Origin: Candidatus Gallimonas merdigallinarum
Lineage (GTDB): Bacteria; Bacillota; Clostridia; Christensenellales; Borkfalkiaceae
Length of the DNA stretch: 46,823 bases
Direction: 5' to 3'
NCBI GenBank assembly: GCA_904373325.1
Contig: CAJFFP010000022.1
Span: 1 to 46,823 of the forward strand
Below the pieces are notes generated by a model, which saw only the letters and a list, made by a program, of their open reading frames with translations, was not told the DNA's origin and searched no databases. This document shows positions 1 to 7,871 of the stretch, piece after piece. The position numbers and the translations under genes were made by a program. Position 1 is the stretch's first letter. Each line of letters opens with the position of its first letter.

Positions 1-454
1 GCGCGGTGCGCTGTGCGCGCATGGCGAACTAAGGAATTGCCTTTATCAGCGGCAATTCCGTGCCCGCAGGCGGCACACCACCTTGGTGCCGCCAAGAGGA
101 GCCCCGCAGGGGCGGTGGGAGTAACTCCCTCAGTCTGTGCAGCTTTGCTGCCCAGCCAGCTCCCTCATAGAGGGCGCCAAGGTTAGACAAGGAGCTTTAC
201 CTGTAAACGTTCCCTGAATGAGCTATAAATTACAGATACAAGGAAGGTTTCCTTCCGCCGTATGCCCCTGATTGTTGCGCAAGCAACTTTTAGGAAGGAG
301 TGAATTTGCGCGAACTATAATTGTAAGCCCCTAGGGTTCGCGCAAAGAGAGGAAGGCGCGGTCAGGCGTATGCCGTGCCCGCAGCCGTCCTCTCAGATCA
401 CGGAATTTTGTCGCACCTTTGTGCGAGAAAATTCGTGAATATAGAGGAGTTTAT
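1..454. repeat. Hairpin-rich intergenic region upstream of clpX, containing part of a dispersed repeat
   Basis: No gene seen here. Bases 1-95 match the repeat copy at 22500-22616 (shared cgaactaag core, then two hairpins). Hairpins seen: 33-41/51-59, 69-76/86-93, 101-105/109-113, 117-121/125-129, 162-166/170-174, 242-247/251-256, 274-278/283-287, a perfect 11-bp stem 305-315/336-346, 347-357/384-394 and 399-416/421-437. The stretch 100-175, read on the minus strand, resembles the GAGGGAGCTG...ACTGAGGGAGT type of intergenic repeat I recall from gut Clostridia. A TATAAT at 316-321 has no convincing -35 box, so the clpX promoter is not assigned. Confidence 0.6.
399..437 (+). promoter_or_regulatory. 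Long hairpin directly upstream of the clpX ribosome binding site
   Basis: Arms 399-416 and 421-437 pair over 16 bp with one bulged G (403) and one G-G mismatch, closing a CTTT loop. It ends 8 bases before the clpX Shine-Dalgarno (about 444-449). It has no T-tract of a terminator. A hairpin with a similar CACG...CGTG base and AATT body lies after argS (22167-22205), so it may be part of the dispersed repeat rather than clpX-specific. Confidence 0.55.
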
Positions 455-1690
455 ATGGCAAAATACGAACAATACTGTTCCTTCTGCGGGAAGGAAAAAT
501 CCAAGGCAAAGAAGCTGATTGCAGGTCCCGACGGCGTGTTCATCTGCGATGAATGCGTCGAGCTGTGCCGCGACATGATGTCGAAAATGCCTTCCAACTC
601 TCCCGCCGAGACGGTGGAGCTGAAAAAGCCCGCCGAGATCAAGGAGGAACTCGATAAGTACATCATCGGGCAGGATAAGGCGAAACGCGTCCTTTCCGTG
701 GCGGTGTACAATCACTACAAGCGCATCAATTCCATGCTCTCGGGCAAGAAAGATGACGACGACGTGGAGATCGAAAAGAGCAACATTCTATTGCTCGGAC
801 CCACGGGGAGCGGCAAAACGCTGCTTGCCCGCACCCTCGCGCGCATCCTCAACGTTCCGTTTGCGACCAGCGACGCGACCACGCTCACCGAGGCGGGGTA
901 CGTCGGCGAGGACGTGGAGAATATCCTTTTAAAACTCATTCAGAACGCCGATTACGACATCGAGCGCGCCCAGCGCGGCATCATCTATATCGACGAGATC
1001 GATAAGATCGCGCGGAAGGGGGAGAACGTCTCCATCACGCGCGACGTCTCGGGCGAGGGCGTGCAGCAGGCGCTTTTGAAAATCATCGAGAGCACGGTCG
1101 CAAACGTTCCTCCGCAGGGCGGCAGAAAGCACCCCCAGCAGGACTGTATGCGCATCGATACGACGAACATTCTCTTTATCTGCGGCGGCGCGTTCGTCGG
1201 ATTGGATAAGATCGTCGGCGCGCGGAAGGACGATTCGGGGCTGGGCTTCGGCGGCAAAGTGCGCATGGGCGAGAACGAGGTGGACTACTCCCTGCTCGAC
1301 GACGTCAAACCGCAGGATCTCACCAAATTCGGGCTGATCCCCGAGTTCGTGGGGCGTATTCCCATCGTCGTCTCCTTGCAGCCGCTCGACGAAAACGCGC
1401 TCGTCAGCATTCTCACCGAGCCGAAGAACGCGATCATCAAGCAGTATCAGAAGCTCGTCGGGCTGGACGGCGTAAAACTCACGGTGGAGGACGGCGCGGT
1501 GCGCGAGATCGCCAACACCGCCATTCGCTTAAAGACGGGCGCGCGCGGACTGCGCACCATCATCGAAGGACTGATGACGGACGTCATGTACGATATTCCT
1601 TCGCAGAAGAACGTGGAAGAGGTCATCATCACGCGCGACTGCGTGACGAAAGGGGATAAACCCCGCCTCGTGTTCAAACAGTCCGCATAA
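455..1690 (+). CDS. clpX: ATP-dependent Clp protease ATP-binding subunit ClpX
   Basis: AAA+ unfoldase that recognises, unfolds and feeds substrates to ClpP in the cytoplasm. The 411-residue length is normal for ClpX. The N-terminal zinc-binding domain has Cys8, Cys11, Cys31 and Cys34. Walker A GPTGSGKT, the pore loop GYVGED and Walker [11 protein letters not shown] follow, then the sensor and small domain with GARGLRTI near the C terminus. An upstream in-frame ATG at 419 exists, but ATG 455 follows GAGGAG at good spacing and gives the family's usual N terminus [13 protein letters not shown]. clpP is not adjacent. A terminator follows at 1703-1729. Family assignment is certain. Confidence 0.98.
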   Translation: MAKYEQYCSFCGKEKSKAKKLIAGPDGVFICDECVELCRDMMSKMPSNSPAETVELKKPAEIKEELDKYIIGQDKAKRVLSVAVYNHYKRINSMLSGKKDDDDVEIEKSNILLLGPTGSGKTLLARTLARILNVPFATSDATTLTEAGYVGEDVENILLKLIQNADYDIERAQRGIIYIDEIDKIARKGENVSITRDVSGEGVQQALLKIIESTVANVPPQGGRKHPQQDCMRIDTTNILFICGGAFVGLDKIVGARKDDSGLGFGGKVRMGENEVDYSLLDDVKPQDLTKFGLIPEFVGRIPIVVSLQPLDENALVSILTEPKNAIIKQYQKLVGLDGVKLTVEDGAVREIANTAIRLKTGARGLRTIIEGLMTDVMYDIPSQKNVEEVIITRDCVTKGDKPRLVFKQSA

Positions 1691-1702
1691 ATTTTCAGGC
1701 AG

Positions 1703-1729
1703 AAAAAGGACGGCGCGCCGCCCTTTTTT
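1703..1729 (+). terminator. Intrinsic terminator after clpX
   Basis: Arms AAAAAGG-A-CGGC and GCCG-C-CCTTTTT pair with one A/C mismatch around a GC-rich tip and end in six T residues, 13 bases after the clpX stop. Confidence 0.85.
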
Positions 1730-1891
1730 CGTATCGTAAACCGGTTTTTCTTCTGTATGAGAAACAAAGGCGGAAATTTCTGAATCGTGTTTTTGCCGCG
1801 GCAGATTATCCGCGGCAGGGGATCAATGTTCAGATTTAAAACTTTGGGCAGTTTTTACAATATCGCGCGGCGATTTTGTGGGGTTTGCCTA

Positions 1892-1920
1892 TTGCGGATT
1901 TTCCGGAAATATAGTAAAAT
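1892..1920 (+). promoter_or_regulatory. Candidate sigma-A promoter for the sugar ABC ATPase
   Basis: TTGCGG (1892-1897), 17-base spacer, TAAAAT (1915-1920), about 38 bases before the start codon at 1959. An 8-bp hairpin (1794-1801/1810-1817) lies further upstream; nothing else is recognised in 1730-1890. Confidence 0.45.
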
Positions 1921-1958
1921 AACCGTATAAAATCTGTTTTCTTTTAAGGGAGGAAAAT

Positions 1959-3368
1959 ATGTCCGGTCTTTTGCTCAAAGGCATCAACAAGATCTATCCG
2001 GGTGGCAACCAGGCGGTGTTCAACTTCTGCCTCGACATCCGCGATAAGGAATTCATCGTCTTCGTCGGACCTTCCGGCTGCGGTAAGTCCACGACGCTGC
2101 GTATGATCGCAGGTCTCGAAGAAATTTCTTCGGGCGAACTGTACATCGACGGCAAGCTCGTCAACGACGTCGTTCCCAAGGACAGAGATATCGCGATGGT
2201 CTTCCAGAACTACGCGCTTTATCCTCATATGTCCGTGTATGATAACATGGCGTTCGGTCTCAAACTGCGCAAAGTGCCCAAAGACGTCATCGACGAAAAG
2301 GTCAAGGCGGCGGCGGAGATCCTCGGCATCACCGATTACCTTTCCCGTAAGCCCAAGGCGCTTTCCGGCGGTCAGCGTCAGCGTGTCGCGCTCGGCAGAA
2401 CCATCGTCCGCGAACCCAAGGTCTTCCTTCTGGACGAGCCTCTTTCCAACCTCGACGCAAAGCTCCGCGCTCAGATGAGAACGGAGATCTCCAAACTTCA
2501 CGTCCGTCTCGCGACCACGTTCATCTACGTCACCCACGACCAGATCGAGGCTATGACGATGGGTACGCGTATCGTCGTTATGAAAGACGGCTTCATGCAG
2601 CAGGTGGATACGCCTCAGAACCTGTACGATTATCCCATCAACCTCTTCGTCGCAGGTTTCATCGGCACCCCTCAGATGAACTTCTTCAAGAATTCCACCA
2701 TCACCGAAGAGGGCGGCAAGGTGTACGTCAACTTCATCGGCGGCAACAAGATTCTGCTTCCGAAGTCGATGGTCTCCAAGATCAAGAACCTCGACGCGTA
2801 TAAGAACACGGGCAAGGCGGTCACGCTCGGCGTCCGTCCCGAAGATATTCACGAGGACGACCTGTTCATCTCCAACTCGCCCGACACCATCGTCAAGGCT
2901 CGTATCGACGTCATCGAAAAGCTCGGCGCCGAGACGCAGATCTACTGCGACCTTGACTACGAGAGCGACAAGAACACCATCGTCGACAACGCGGCGCAGA
3001 TGATCGCGAAGATTTCCTCCCGTGCGTCGGTCGAGCTGGGCGAGATCGTCGAGCTTGCGTTCGACGCGAAGCACATCCACCTGTTCGACGGTTACACCGA
3101 AGCGACGATGCTCGAACGCGACGAGCACTACGACGTCATTCCCGAGAACGCGGAGGGCGCGGCGTTCGTGCCTCCTACACCTCAGGAGATGCAGGAGATG
3201 ATCGACAAGGCGCGTGTCGTCACCAAGGAAATGAAGAAGCAGGCGAAGCACGACGCCAAGATGGAGGCGCGCCGCAAGGCGGCTGCTGCCGCTGCGGAAG
3301 CTGCGGGCAAGGCGGAGGAGACCCCTGCCGAGGAAGCAGCCGAAGAAGAGAAGAAGGACGAAGAATAA
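1959..3368 (+). CDS. ugpC: Sugar ABC transporter ATP-binding protein, UgpC/MsmX/MalK type, with long charged C-terminal tail
   Basis: Nucleotide-binding subunit that energises carbohydrate importers at the inner face of the membrane. Walker A GPSGCGKST (residues 37-45), Q-loop FQNYALYPHM, signature LSGGQRQRVALGR and Walker B FLLDEPLSNLD are all present, followed by the MalK-type regulatory TOBE domain. No permease or binding-protein genes are adjacent, as is common for the shared MsmX-type ATPases that serve several importers. At 469 residues it is roughly 90-100 longer than typical MsmX. The extra C terminus is Ala/Glu/Lys-rich, probably helical, with no recognised domain. RBS GGGAGG precedes ATG 1959. 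The gene name is by family; the substrate is not decided by sequence. Confidence 0.93.
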   Translation: MSGLLLKGINKIYPGGNQAVFNFCLDIRDKEFIVFVGPSGCGKSTTLRMIAGLEEISSGELYIDGKLVNDVVPKDRDIAMVFQNYALYPHMSVYDNMAFGLKLRKVPKDVIDEKVKAAAEILGITDYLSRKPKALSGGQRQRVALGRTIVREPKVFLLDEPLSNLDAKLRAQMRTEISKLHVRLATTFIYVTHDQIEAMTMGTRIVVMKDGFMQQVDTPQNLYDYPINLFVAGFIGTPQMNFFKNSTITEEGGKVYVNFIGGNKILLPKSMVSKIKNLDAYKNTGKAVTLGVRPEDIHEDDLFISNSPDTIVKARIDVIEKLGAETQIYCDLDYESDKNTIVDNAAQMIAKISSRASVELGEIVELAFDAKHIHLFDGYTEATMLERDEHYDVIPENAEGAAFVPPTPQEMQEMIDKARVVTKEMKKQAKHDAKMEARRKAAAAAAEAAGKAEETPAEEAAEEEKKDEE

Positions 3369-3380
3369 TCCGTTCGATAC

Positions 3381-3414
3381 AAAAGATCCCGAGCCGCGGC
3401 TCGGGATCTTTTTT
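3381..3414 (+). terminator. Intrinsic terminator after the sugar ABC ATPase
   Basis: A 16-bp perfect inverted repeat (3381-3396/3397-3412) with GATCCCGAGCC arms, ending in a run of T residues. The A-rich 5' side would also let it work on the minus strand. Confidence 0.92.
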
Positions 3415-3477
3415 CGCTCCGGAATGCGCAAAATCTCTGTTCTGCGGCACGATTTTTCGGTCGGACTTCCGAAATCG

Positions 3478-3506
3478 TTGACAAACCGCAAAAAAAAGGG
3501 TATGAT
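3478..3506 (+). promoter_or_regulatory. Sigma-A promoter for the metal-exporter-like permease
   Basis: TTGACA (3478-3483), 17-base A-rich spacer, TATGAT (3501-3506), about 41 bases before ATG 3548. AAAGGAGG is the ribosome binding site. Confidence 0.85.
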
Positions 3507-3547
3507 GATACAACTTTGAAGATAAGCTGAAAAGGAGGAGACTGCGT

Positions 3548-4504
3548 ATGCAGTGGTGGGAAATCATATCGGACGCGCTGTTGGATACGCTCAAACTCTT
3601 TCCCTTTTTGTTTTTGCTCTATATCCTCATCGAGCTGATGGAGCACAACACCCGCGTGGGGCGTGCGAACCGCGCGCTTACGGGGAAGTGGGCGCCGCTC
3701 GTCGGCGGCGCGACGGGGCTGATCCCCATGTGCGGATTTTCCGTGATGGCGGCAAAGCTGTACGAACACCGTCACGTCACGCTGGGAACGCTGCTCGCCG
3801 TGTTCATCACCACGAGCGACGAGGCGTTTCTCGTCATGCTCGTCTCCGATATGTCGTGGCTGAATAAGCTCGTCTCCATCGTCGCCATGTGCGGCATCAA
3901 ACTCGTGATCGGCGTCGGGATCGGGTATCTGGCGGACGCGCTCTCCAAACGGCGTGCCGCCGTTCAGCCGCTCCCCGAATACGACGTACACGGGCATCAT
4001 CACGACCACGCGGAGCATCATCACGGAGAGGCTGCGCCTGCGGACGGCGCATATACCGCCTGCGAGCACGCGCACGCGGAAAAGTGGTATATGCTCTATC
4101 TCGTTTCGCCGCTCCTTCATGCGCTCAAAGTTGCGGCGTTCGTGCTCGCCGTCAACCTGCTGTTCGGGGTTTTGTTCGGACTCATCGGCGAAGAAAACGT
4201 CATCGGATTCTTGCAGGGGAGCGGATATTGGTATCAGCCGCTCATCTGTTCCGTGCTCGGGCTGGTGCCGAACTGCGCGTCCTCCGTCATTCTTGCCGAA
4301 GTGTACGCCATGGGCGGGATCTCGTTCGGGAGCTGCCTTGCAGGACTGATCGTCAACACGGGGCTTGGGATCCTCGTCCTTTTGCGCAACGTGAAGGATT
4401 GGAAGCGGAACGCGCTCATCATTTTCGGGCTGTTCCTGCTCGGCATGGCGGTCGGATACGCCGTCAACGGCGTGGAACTTGCGCTTCCTCCGCTGAATAT
4501 TTGA
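3548..4504 (+). CDS. Putative 10-TM heavy-metal/manganese exporter-like permease (ArsP_2-like)
   Basis: Integral membrane protein of 318 residues with two similar halves of hydrophobic segments, matching from memory the family annotated as putative 10TM heavy-metal exporter or putative manganese transporter. The repeats carry GLIPMCGFSV and GLVPNCASSV, likely pore motifs related by internal duplication. Between the halves (about residues 140-178) is a His-rich cytosolic loop with HGHHHDHAEHHH, a plausible metal-binding sensor. The gene is monocistronic by its own promoter, and its stop codon overlaps the next promoter. The substrate (Mn, Zn, arsenical) is not determined by sequence. Confidence 0.8.
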   Translation: MQWWEIISDALLDTLKLFPFLFLLYILIELMEHNTRVGRANRALTGKWAPLVGGATGLIPMCGFSVMAAKLYEHRHVTLGTLLAVFITTSDEAFLVMLVSDMSWLNKLVSIVAMCGIKLVIGVGIGYLADALSKRRAAVQPLPEYDVHGHHHDHAEHHHGEAAPADGAYTACEHAHAEKWYMLYLVSPLLHALKVAAFVLAVNLLFGVLFGLIGEENVIGFLQGSGYWYQPLICSVLGLVPNCASSVILAEVYAMGGISFGSCLAGLIVNTGLGILVLLRNVKDWKRNALIIFGLFLLGMAVGYAVNGVELALPPLNI

Positions 4505-4529
4505 CAAACGGCGCGCCGCGGGGTATAAT
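4501..4529 (+). promoter_or_regulatory. Consensus sigma-A promoter for hisC
   Basis: TTGACA (4501-4506), 17-base spacer, TATAAT (4524-4529): a perfect consensus whose -35 box overlaps the stop codon of the upstream permease gene (4502-4504). Confidence 0.93.
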
Positions 4530-4573
4530 AGGGATAATAATTATATTCCTATGTTCCTATGCGGAGGGACGCC

Positions 4574-5635
4574 ATGGACTTTCTCAGCAAAAAGGCGCGC
4601 GGTATCACGCCCTATACGGCGGGCGAACAGCTGCGCGGCAAAACGTACGTCAAACTCAATACAAACGAAAATCCCTATCCGCCTTCTCCGCGCGTCATGG
4701 AAACGCTCGCGCGGATGAATCCCGATGATCTCCGCCGCTATCCGCGCCCCGACGCGGGGCGGCTGCGCGAAGCCCTCGCCGCGCGCGAAGGCGTTTCGCC
4801 CGAGAATATCTTCTGCGGAAACGGGTCGGACGAAGTGCTCGCGCTGAGCTTTCCCGCCTTTTTCGACGGGGACGGCGCGGGCGCTTGTTTTGCAGATATT
4901 ACCTATTCCTTTTACGAGGTTTTCGCGGCGTTTTTCGGCGTTCCCGTCAAAATCGTGCCGCTTATGCCCGATTTTACGCTCGCGCTCGACGCGATGCTCG
5001 CGGCGGACTGCCAAGGGTATTATATCGCCAACCCCAACGCGCCGACGGGGATCGGCATCGCGCGCGCAGAAATGGAGCGGTTCGTTGCGTCCGTACCCGA
5101 TAGAATCGTGATCGCGGACGAGGCGTACATGGACTTTTTCGGCGAGAGCCTTGCGCCGCTCACGAAAAAATACGCGAATCTGCTCGTTATTAAGACCTTT
5201 TCCAAGAGCTACTCGCTCGCGGGAATGCGCTGCGGCTACGCGGTGGGCGACAGCGCGCTGATCGCGGGACTTATGCGCATGAAGGACTGTTTCAATTCCT
5301 ATCCCGTGGACGCCGTTGCGGAGGCGGCGTGCGTCGCGGCGGTGCAGGACGAGGACTATCACGCCCGCACGGTGAAGAGTATCGTGTCCGAACGCAGCCG
5401 CGTCCGCGCGGAACTGCTAAACATGGGCTTTACCGTGCCCGAAAGCAAGGCGAATTTCCTCTTCGCGGGGCGCGCGAGCAGGAGCGGAGAGGAGATCTAT
5501 CAGAGGCTCAAAGACGCGGGCGTGCTCGTCCGCTTCTGGGATAAACCCGTGTTGCGCGATTTCGTGCGCATCACGGTGGGTACGCCCGCAGAGAACGACG
5601 CTCTGCTCGCACAACTTCATCAAATACTTTCATAG
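4574..5635 (+). CDS. hisC: Histidinol-phosphate aminotransferase
   Basis: PLP enzyme of fold type I that transaminates imidazole-acetol phosphate in histidine biosynthesis. The 353 residues show the N-terminal LNTNENPYPPSP substrate motif, GNGSDEVL, the NPNAPTG motif, DEAYMDF and the PLP-lysine motif KTFSKSYSLAGMRCGY. An in-frame ATG at 4559 is disfavoured because the GGAGGG ribosome site (about 4562-4567) lies inside that longer version and positions ATG 4574. No other his genes are nearby, so a broader aromatic aminotransferase role is possible. The stop runs directly into the RBS of the next gene (5647), suggesting co-transcription. Confidence 0.93.
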   Translation: MDFLSKKARGITPYTAGEQLRGKTYVKLNTNENPYPPSPRVMETLARMNPDDLRRYPRPDAGRLREALAAREGVSPENIFCGNGSDEVLALSFPAFFDGDGAGACFADITYSFYEVFAAFFGVPVKIVPLMPDFTLALDAMLAADCQGYYIANPNAPTGIGIARAEMERFVASVPDRIVIADEAYMDFFGESLAPLTKKYANLLVIKTFSKSYSLAGMRCGYAVGDSALIAGLMRMKDCFNSYPVDAVAEAACVAAVQDEDYHARTVKSIVSERSRVRAELLNMGFTVPESKANFLFAGRASRSGEEIYQRLKDAGVLVRFWDKPVLRDFVRITVGTPAENDALLAQLHQILS

Positions 5636-5646
5636 GGAGGAGACCC

Positions 5647-6714
5647 ATGCGGCTCGACTCATCCGTACCGAAGATAAATCCCGCAGATGGCGGACGGTGC
5701 GGAGGGGGCGGGCTTTCCTTCTGTTCCGTACAGGAGGGCGCGGCGCGGTTTTTGCAGGGGCGCGCAGGAAAGGCGCTCATTGTCGCCGAGAGCGGCGCGT
5801 TTTCGGCGATGCTGCCCGCAGTGCGCGCGCCGCACACGCTCTCCGCCATGTGGGAGGGCGACGCGCTCCCGCTGTTCGCGCTGCCCGAGGCGGGCTGCGT
5901 TCTGGCGGCGGGCGGGGCGGAAGTCTTGAAGGCGGCGCGCTTTTTCGCCGCGGTGCGCGGCATTCCCTGCGCGCTCTTCCCCGCGGAAGCCGCGTTTGAC
6001 GGCGTGCTGTCGGCGCGCGGCGAGGTGACGGTGGGCGGAAACCGCATCCGCGTTCCGCTCGCGGCGGGCGAAGTGTTCTGCGATCCTGCTTTTCTCCGTC
6101 CGTCTCTCTCCGAGGGCTATGCGCGGCTCATGCTTGCCCGCCTTGCGCGCTTCGAGGAGAAAGCCGTCGGGCTGATCTGCCGCCGCGCGTGGGGCGGAGA
6201 GGGGTACGAGGAAGCGTTCTCCCTTTCGGAAATGCGCGGCGAACTGTCGCCCGAAGAGATCGTGCGGCGGAACGCGCGCCTGCGGATGCTCGAAGAAGAG
6301 GGCGTGCCGCAGGGCGAGGGAATGCGGCTGGAAGGCTCGGCATATACGCGGTGGCAGGCGCTCTGCGCGCTCTACCTCGCATTTTTTGCCAAGGGGAGAC
6401 CGCGGCGGTACGCCGTTCCCGACTACGCCGCGCGCGCCGAACGCGCGCACGTGCCGTACGCCTCTCTGCAAATTCCCTCGCGGGAGGAGTACGCCGCGCG
6501 GGCGCTGCGGCTGGAACGGGCGCGCGGAGAGCTGCTGGCGGAGCTTCGCGCCGTGACCGCGCGCAAGAGCGCGTACGAACGGGCGTTGCGCGCCTATGCT
6601 CCCGTGCCGACGGGAAAACCCGACCTTACGATACTGAAAATACTGCCCGAGCGGGCGGGGGACGGACTTTGCGCCGTTATCCGCGATTTCGGGCTGATGG
6701 ATTGGGAAATATGA
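5647..6714 (+). CDS. Degenerate glycerol-1-phosphate dehydrogenase (AraM)-like protein
   Basis: Unassigned 355-residue Ala/Arg-rich protein. Residues about 83-160 align by eye with the sn-glycerol-1-phosphate dehydrogenase/AraM branch of iron-containing alcohol dehydrogenases: AAGGAEVLKAARFFA stands for the GGGS nucleotide loop, IPCALFPAEAAFDG for the conserved IPxxxxPTxxSxDG, then VFCDPAFL. The usual metal-ligand Asp/His pattern is not recognisable, so it may be catalytically dead or altered. It overlaps the next gene, a NagD/AraL-type phosphatase, by ATGA; in Bacillus araL and araM are also neighbours, which supports the reading. RBS GGGAGGAG precedes ATG 5647. Homology is inference; the gene itself is well supported by coding bias and coupling. 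Confidence 0.6.
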   Translation: MRLDSSVPKINPADGGRCGGGGLSFCSVQEGAARFLQGRAGKALIVAESGAFSAMLPAVRAPHTLSAMWEGDALPLFALPEAGCVLAAGGAEVLKAARFFAAVRGIPCALFPAEAAFDGVLSARGEVTVGGNRIRVPLAAGEVFCDPAFLRPSLSEGYARLMLARLARFEEKAVGLICRRAWGGEGYEEAFSLSEMRGELSPEEIVRRNARLRMLEEEGVPQGEGMRLEGSAYTRWQALCALYLAFFAKGRPRRYAVPDYAARAERAHVPYASLQIPSREEYAARALRLERARGELLAELRAVTARKSAYERALRAYAPVPTGKPDLTILKILPERAGDGLCAVIRDFGLMDWEI

Positions 6715-7496
6715 CCAAAGAAGAATTGCTGCAAACGACCGATTTATTTTTGCTCGACCTCGACGGGACCGTCTATCTGGACGAAACGCCCATCGGGGAA
6801 ATGCGCGAAACGCTCGCTCGGCTCCGCGCCTGCGGAAAAAAGCTGGTGTACCTCACAAACAACTCGTCCAAAACGCCCGACGAATACGAGAAAAAGCTCG
6901 GGCGCATCGGACTTTGGGGGGAGGGAGACGCCGTTTACACCTCCGCCATGGCGGCGATCGAATATCTTTCGGAGCATCATGCGGGGGCGCGGGTGCACGT
7001 TCTGGCGACGGACGCGGTGCGCGCGCAGTTCGCCCGCGCGGGCATCGCGCTCGACGATGAAACGCCCGAAGTCTGCGTACTGGCGTACGACGTGACGCTC
7101 GATTTCGCCAAGATGAAGCGGTTCAACGAGTTTCTGGCGGGCGGCGCGGTATATATTGCCACCCATCCCGACGACGTATGCCCCACGGCGGGCGTGCCGA
7201 TGCCTGACGTCGGGTCTTTTCTGGCGCTCTTCGAGCGTTCGTCGGGCAGAACGCCTTCCGTCATCTGCGGCAAGCCGTACACCGTCATGGGCGCGTGCGT
7301 CGCGCGGGCGTTCGGCGTGCCGTCCGGGCGCACCTGCATGGTCGGCGACAGAATGCACACCGATATCCGCTTCGGGAACGCCAACGGCATGAAGAGCCTT
7401 CTGGTGCTTTCGGGCGAAACGACGCGGGAAAATATGAAAAATTTCCCCGATCAGCCCGATCTCGTGCTGGAAAGTCTGAATGAAATTTTCAAATAG
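6711..7496 (+). CDS. HAD-IIA family phosphatase (NagD/AraL type)
   Basis: Haloacid-dehalogenase phosphatase of 261 residues. Motif I is FLLDLDGTVYLDETPIG with the nucleophile and acid Asp pair, motif II VYLTNNSSKTP, a C2-type cap follows, then GKPYTVMG and motif IV MVGDRMHTDIRFGNANGM. NagD/AraL enzymes hydrolyse small sugar or polyol phosphates; the exact substrate is open. The ATG at 6711 overlaps the preceding stop (ATGA), showing translational coupling to the AraM-like gene and suggesting a joint role in glycerol/sugar-phosphate clearance. Confidence 0.9.
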   Translation: MTKEELLQTTDLFLLDLDGTVYLDETPIGEMRETLARLRACGKKLVYLTNNSSKTPDEYEKKLGRIGLWGEGDAVYTSAMAAIEYLSEHHAGARVHVLATDAVRAQFARAGIALDDETPEVCVLAYDVTLDFAKMKRFNEFLAGGAVYIATHPDDVCPTAGVPMPDVGSFLALFERSSGRTPSVICGKPYTVMGACVARAFGVPSGRTCMVGDRMHTDIRFGNANGMKSLLVLSGETTRENMKNFPDQPDLVLESLNEIFK

Positions 7497-7497
7497 C

Positions 7498-7528
7498 GTT
7501 TGAAGCCGCCGCAAAAGGTGGTAAAATT
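7498..7528 (+). promoter_or_regulatory. Candidate promoter of the partner-switching sigma operon
   Basis: GTTTGA (7498-7503), 15 bases, then TGGTAA inside GGTAAAATT (7520-7528). This resembles SigB/SigF-family elements (GTTTAA and GGGTAA) more than sigma-A, though TTGAAG (7500-7505)-N16-TAAAAT (7522-7527) can also be read. Autoregulation by the encoded sigma factor is inference. Confidence 0.35.
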
Positions 7529-7568
7529 ATAGTAAGGGCCGCGTTACCTGCACGCGGCGGAGGAAATC

Positions 7569-7871
7569 ATGAAAGAAGTTACGTTACTCACCAATTCTCC
7601 CTTCACGCTCGCGCTCAGCGGCGTGATCGATTCGGGAAACGCCGAAGAGTTTTACGCGGCGGTCAGGGCGTTTTACGGGCAGTCCGATTCCGACATCGTA
7701 TTTTCGTGCGAGAAACTTGAATTTCTCGATTCCACGGCGCTCGGCACGTTCGTAAAAATTCTCAAATTCGTCAAGATGAACGGTCACGGCTTGAAGCTCA
7801 CGGGGCTGAATCCCCGCCTGAAAAAGCTGTTCGTCATCTGCGCGCTCGATAAGATCATGGAGATAGAATGA
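7569..7871 (+). CDS. STAS-domain anti-sigma factor antagonist (SpoIIAA/RsbV-like)
   Basis: Single STAS domain of 100 residues. The regulatory phosphorylation site is preserved as EFLDSTALG with Ser55, the residue that the partner kinase modifies in SpoIIAA/RsbV; unphosphorylated antagonist frees the sigma factor. It is the first gene of a four-gene operon and overlaps the next gene by ATGA. RBS CGGAGG lies upstream of ATG 7569. Whether this operon is SigB-like (stress) or SpoIIA-like (forespore) cannot be settled from this gene. Confidence 0.92.
   Translation: MKEVTLLTNSPFTLALSGVIDSGNAEEFYAAVRAFYGQSDSDIVFSCEKLEFLDSTALGTFVKILKFVKMNGHGLKLTGLNPRLKKLFVICALDKIMEIE

Noticed and set aside
293-321. 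TATAAT at 316-321 as clpX promoter
   Set aside because: There is no acceptable -35 box at 16-18 bases, and the hexamer sits in the loop of the perfect 305-346 stem.
1-454. Known structured RNA (RNase P, tmRNA, SRP, 6S, riboswitch) upstream of clpX
   Set aside because: I checked for the conserved cores I know and found none; the hairpins are better explained by intergenic repeats.
1944-3491. 515-codon minus-strand frame opposite the sugar ABC ATPase
   Set aside because: Antisense shadow of a certain gene; it also runs through that gene's terminator.
6189-6710. N-terminal 174-residue extension of the HAD phosphatase frame
   Set aside because: It overlaps the AraM-like gene out of frame, with Arg-rich composition; HAD motif I starts right after ATG 6711, which is coupled to the previous stop.
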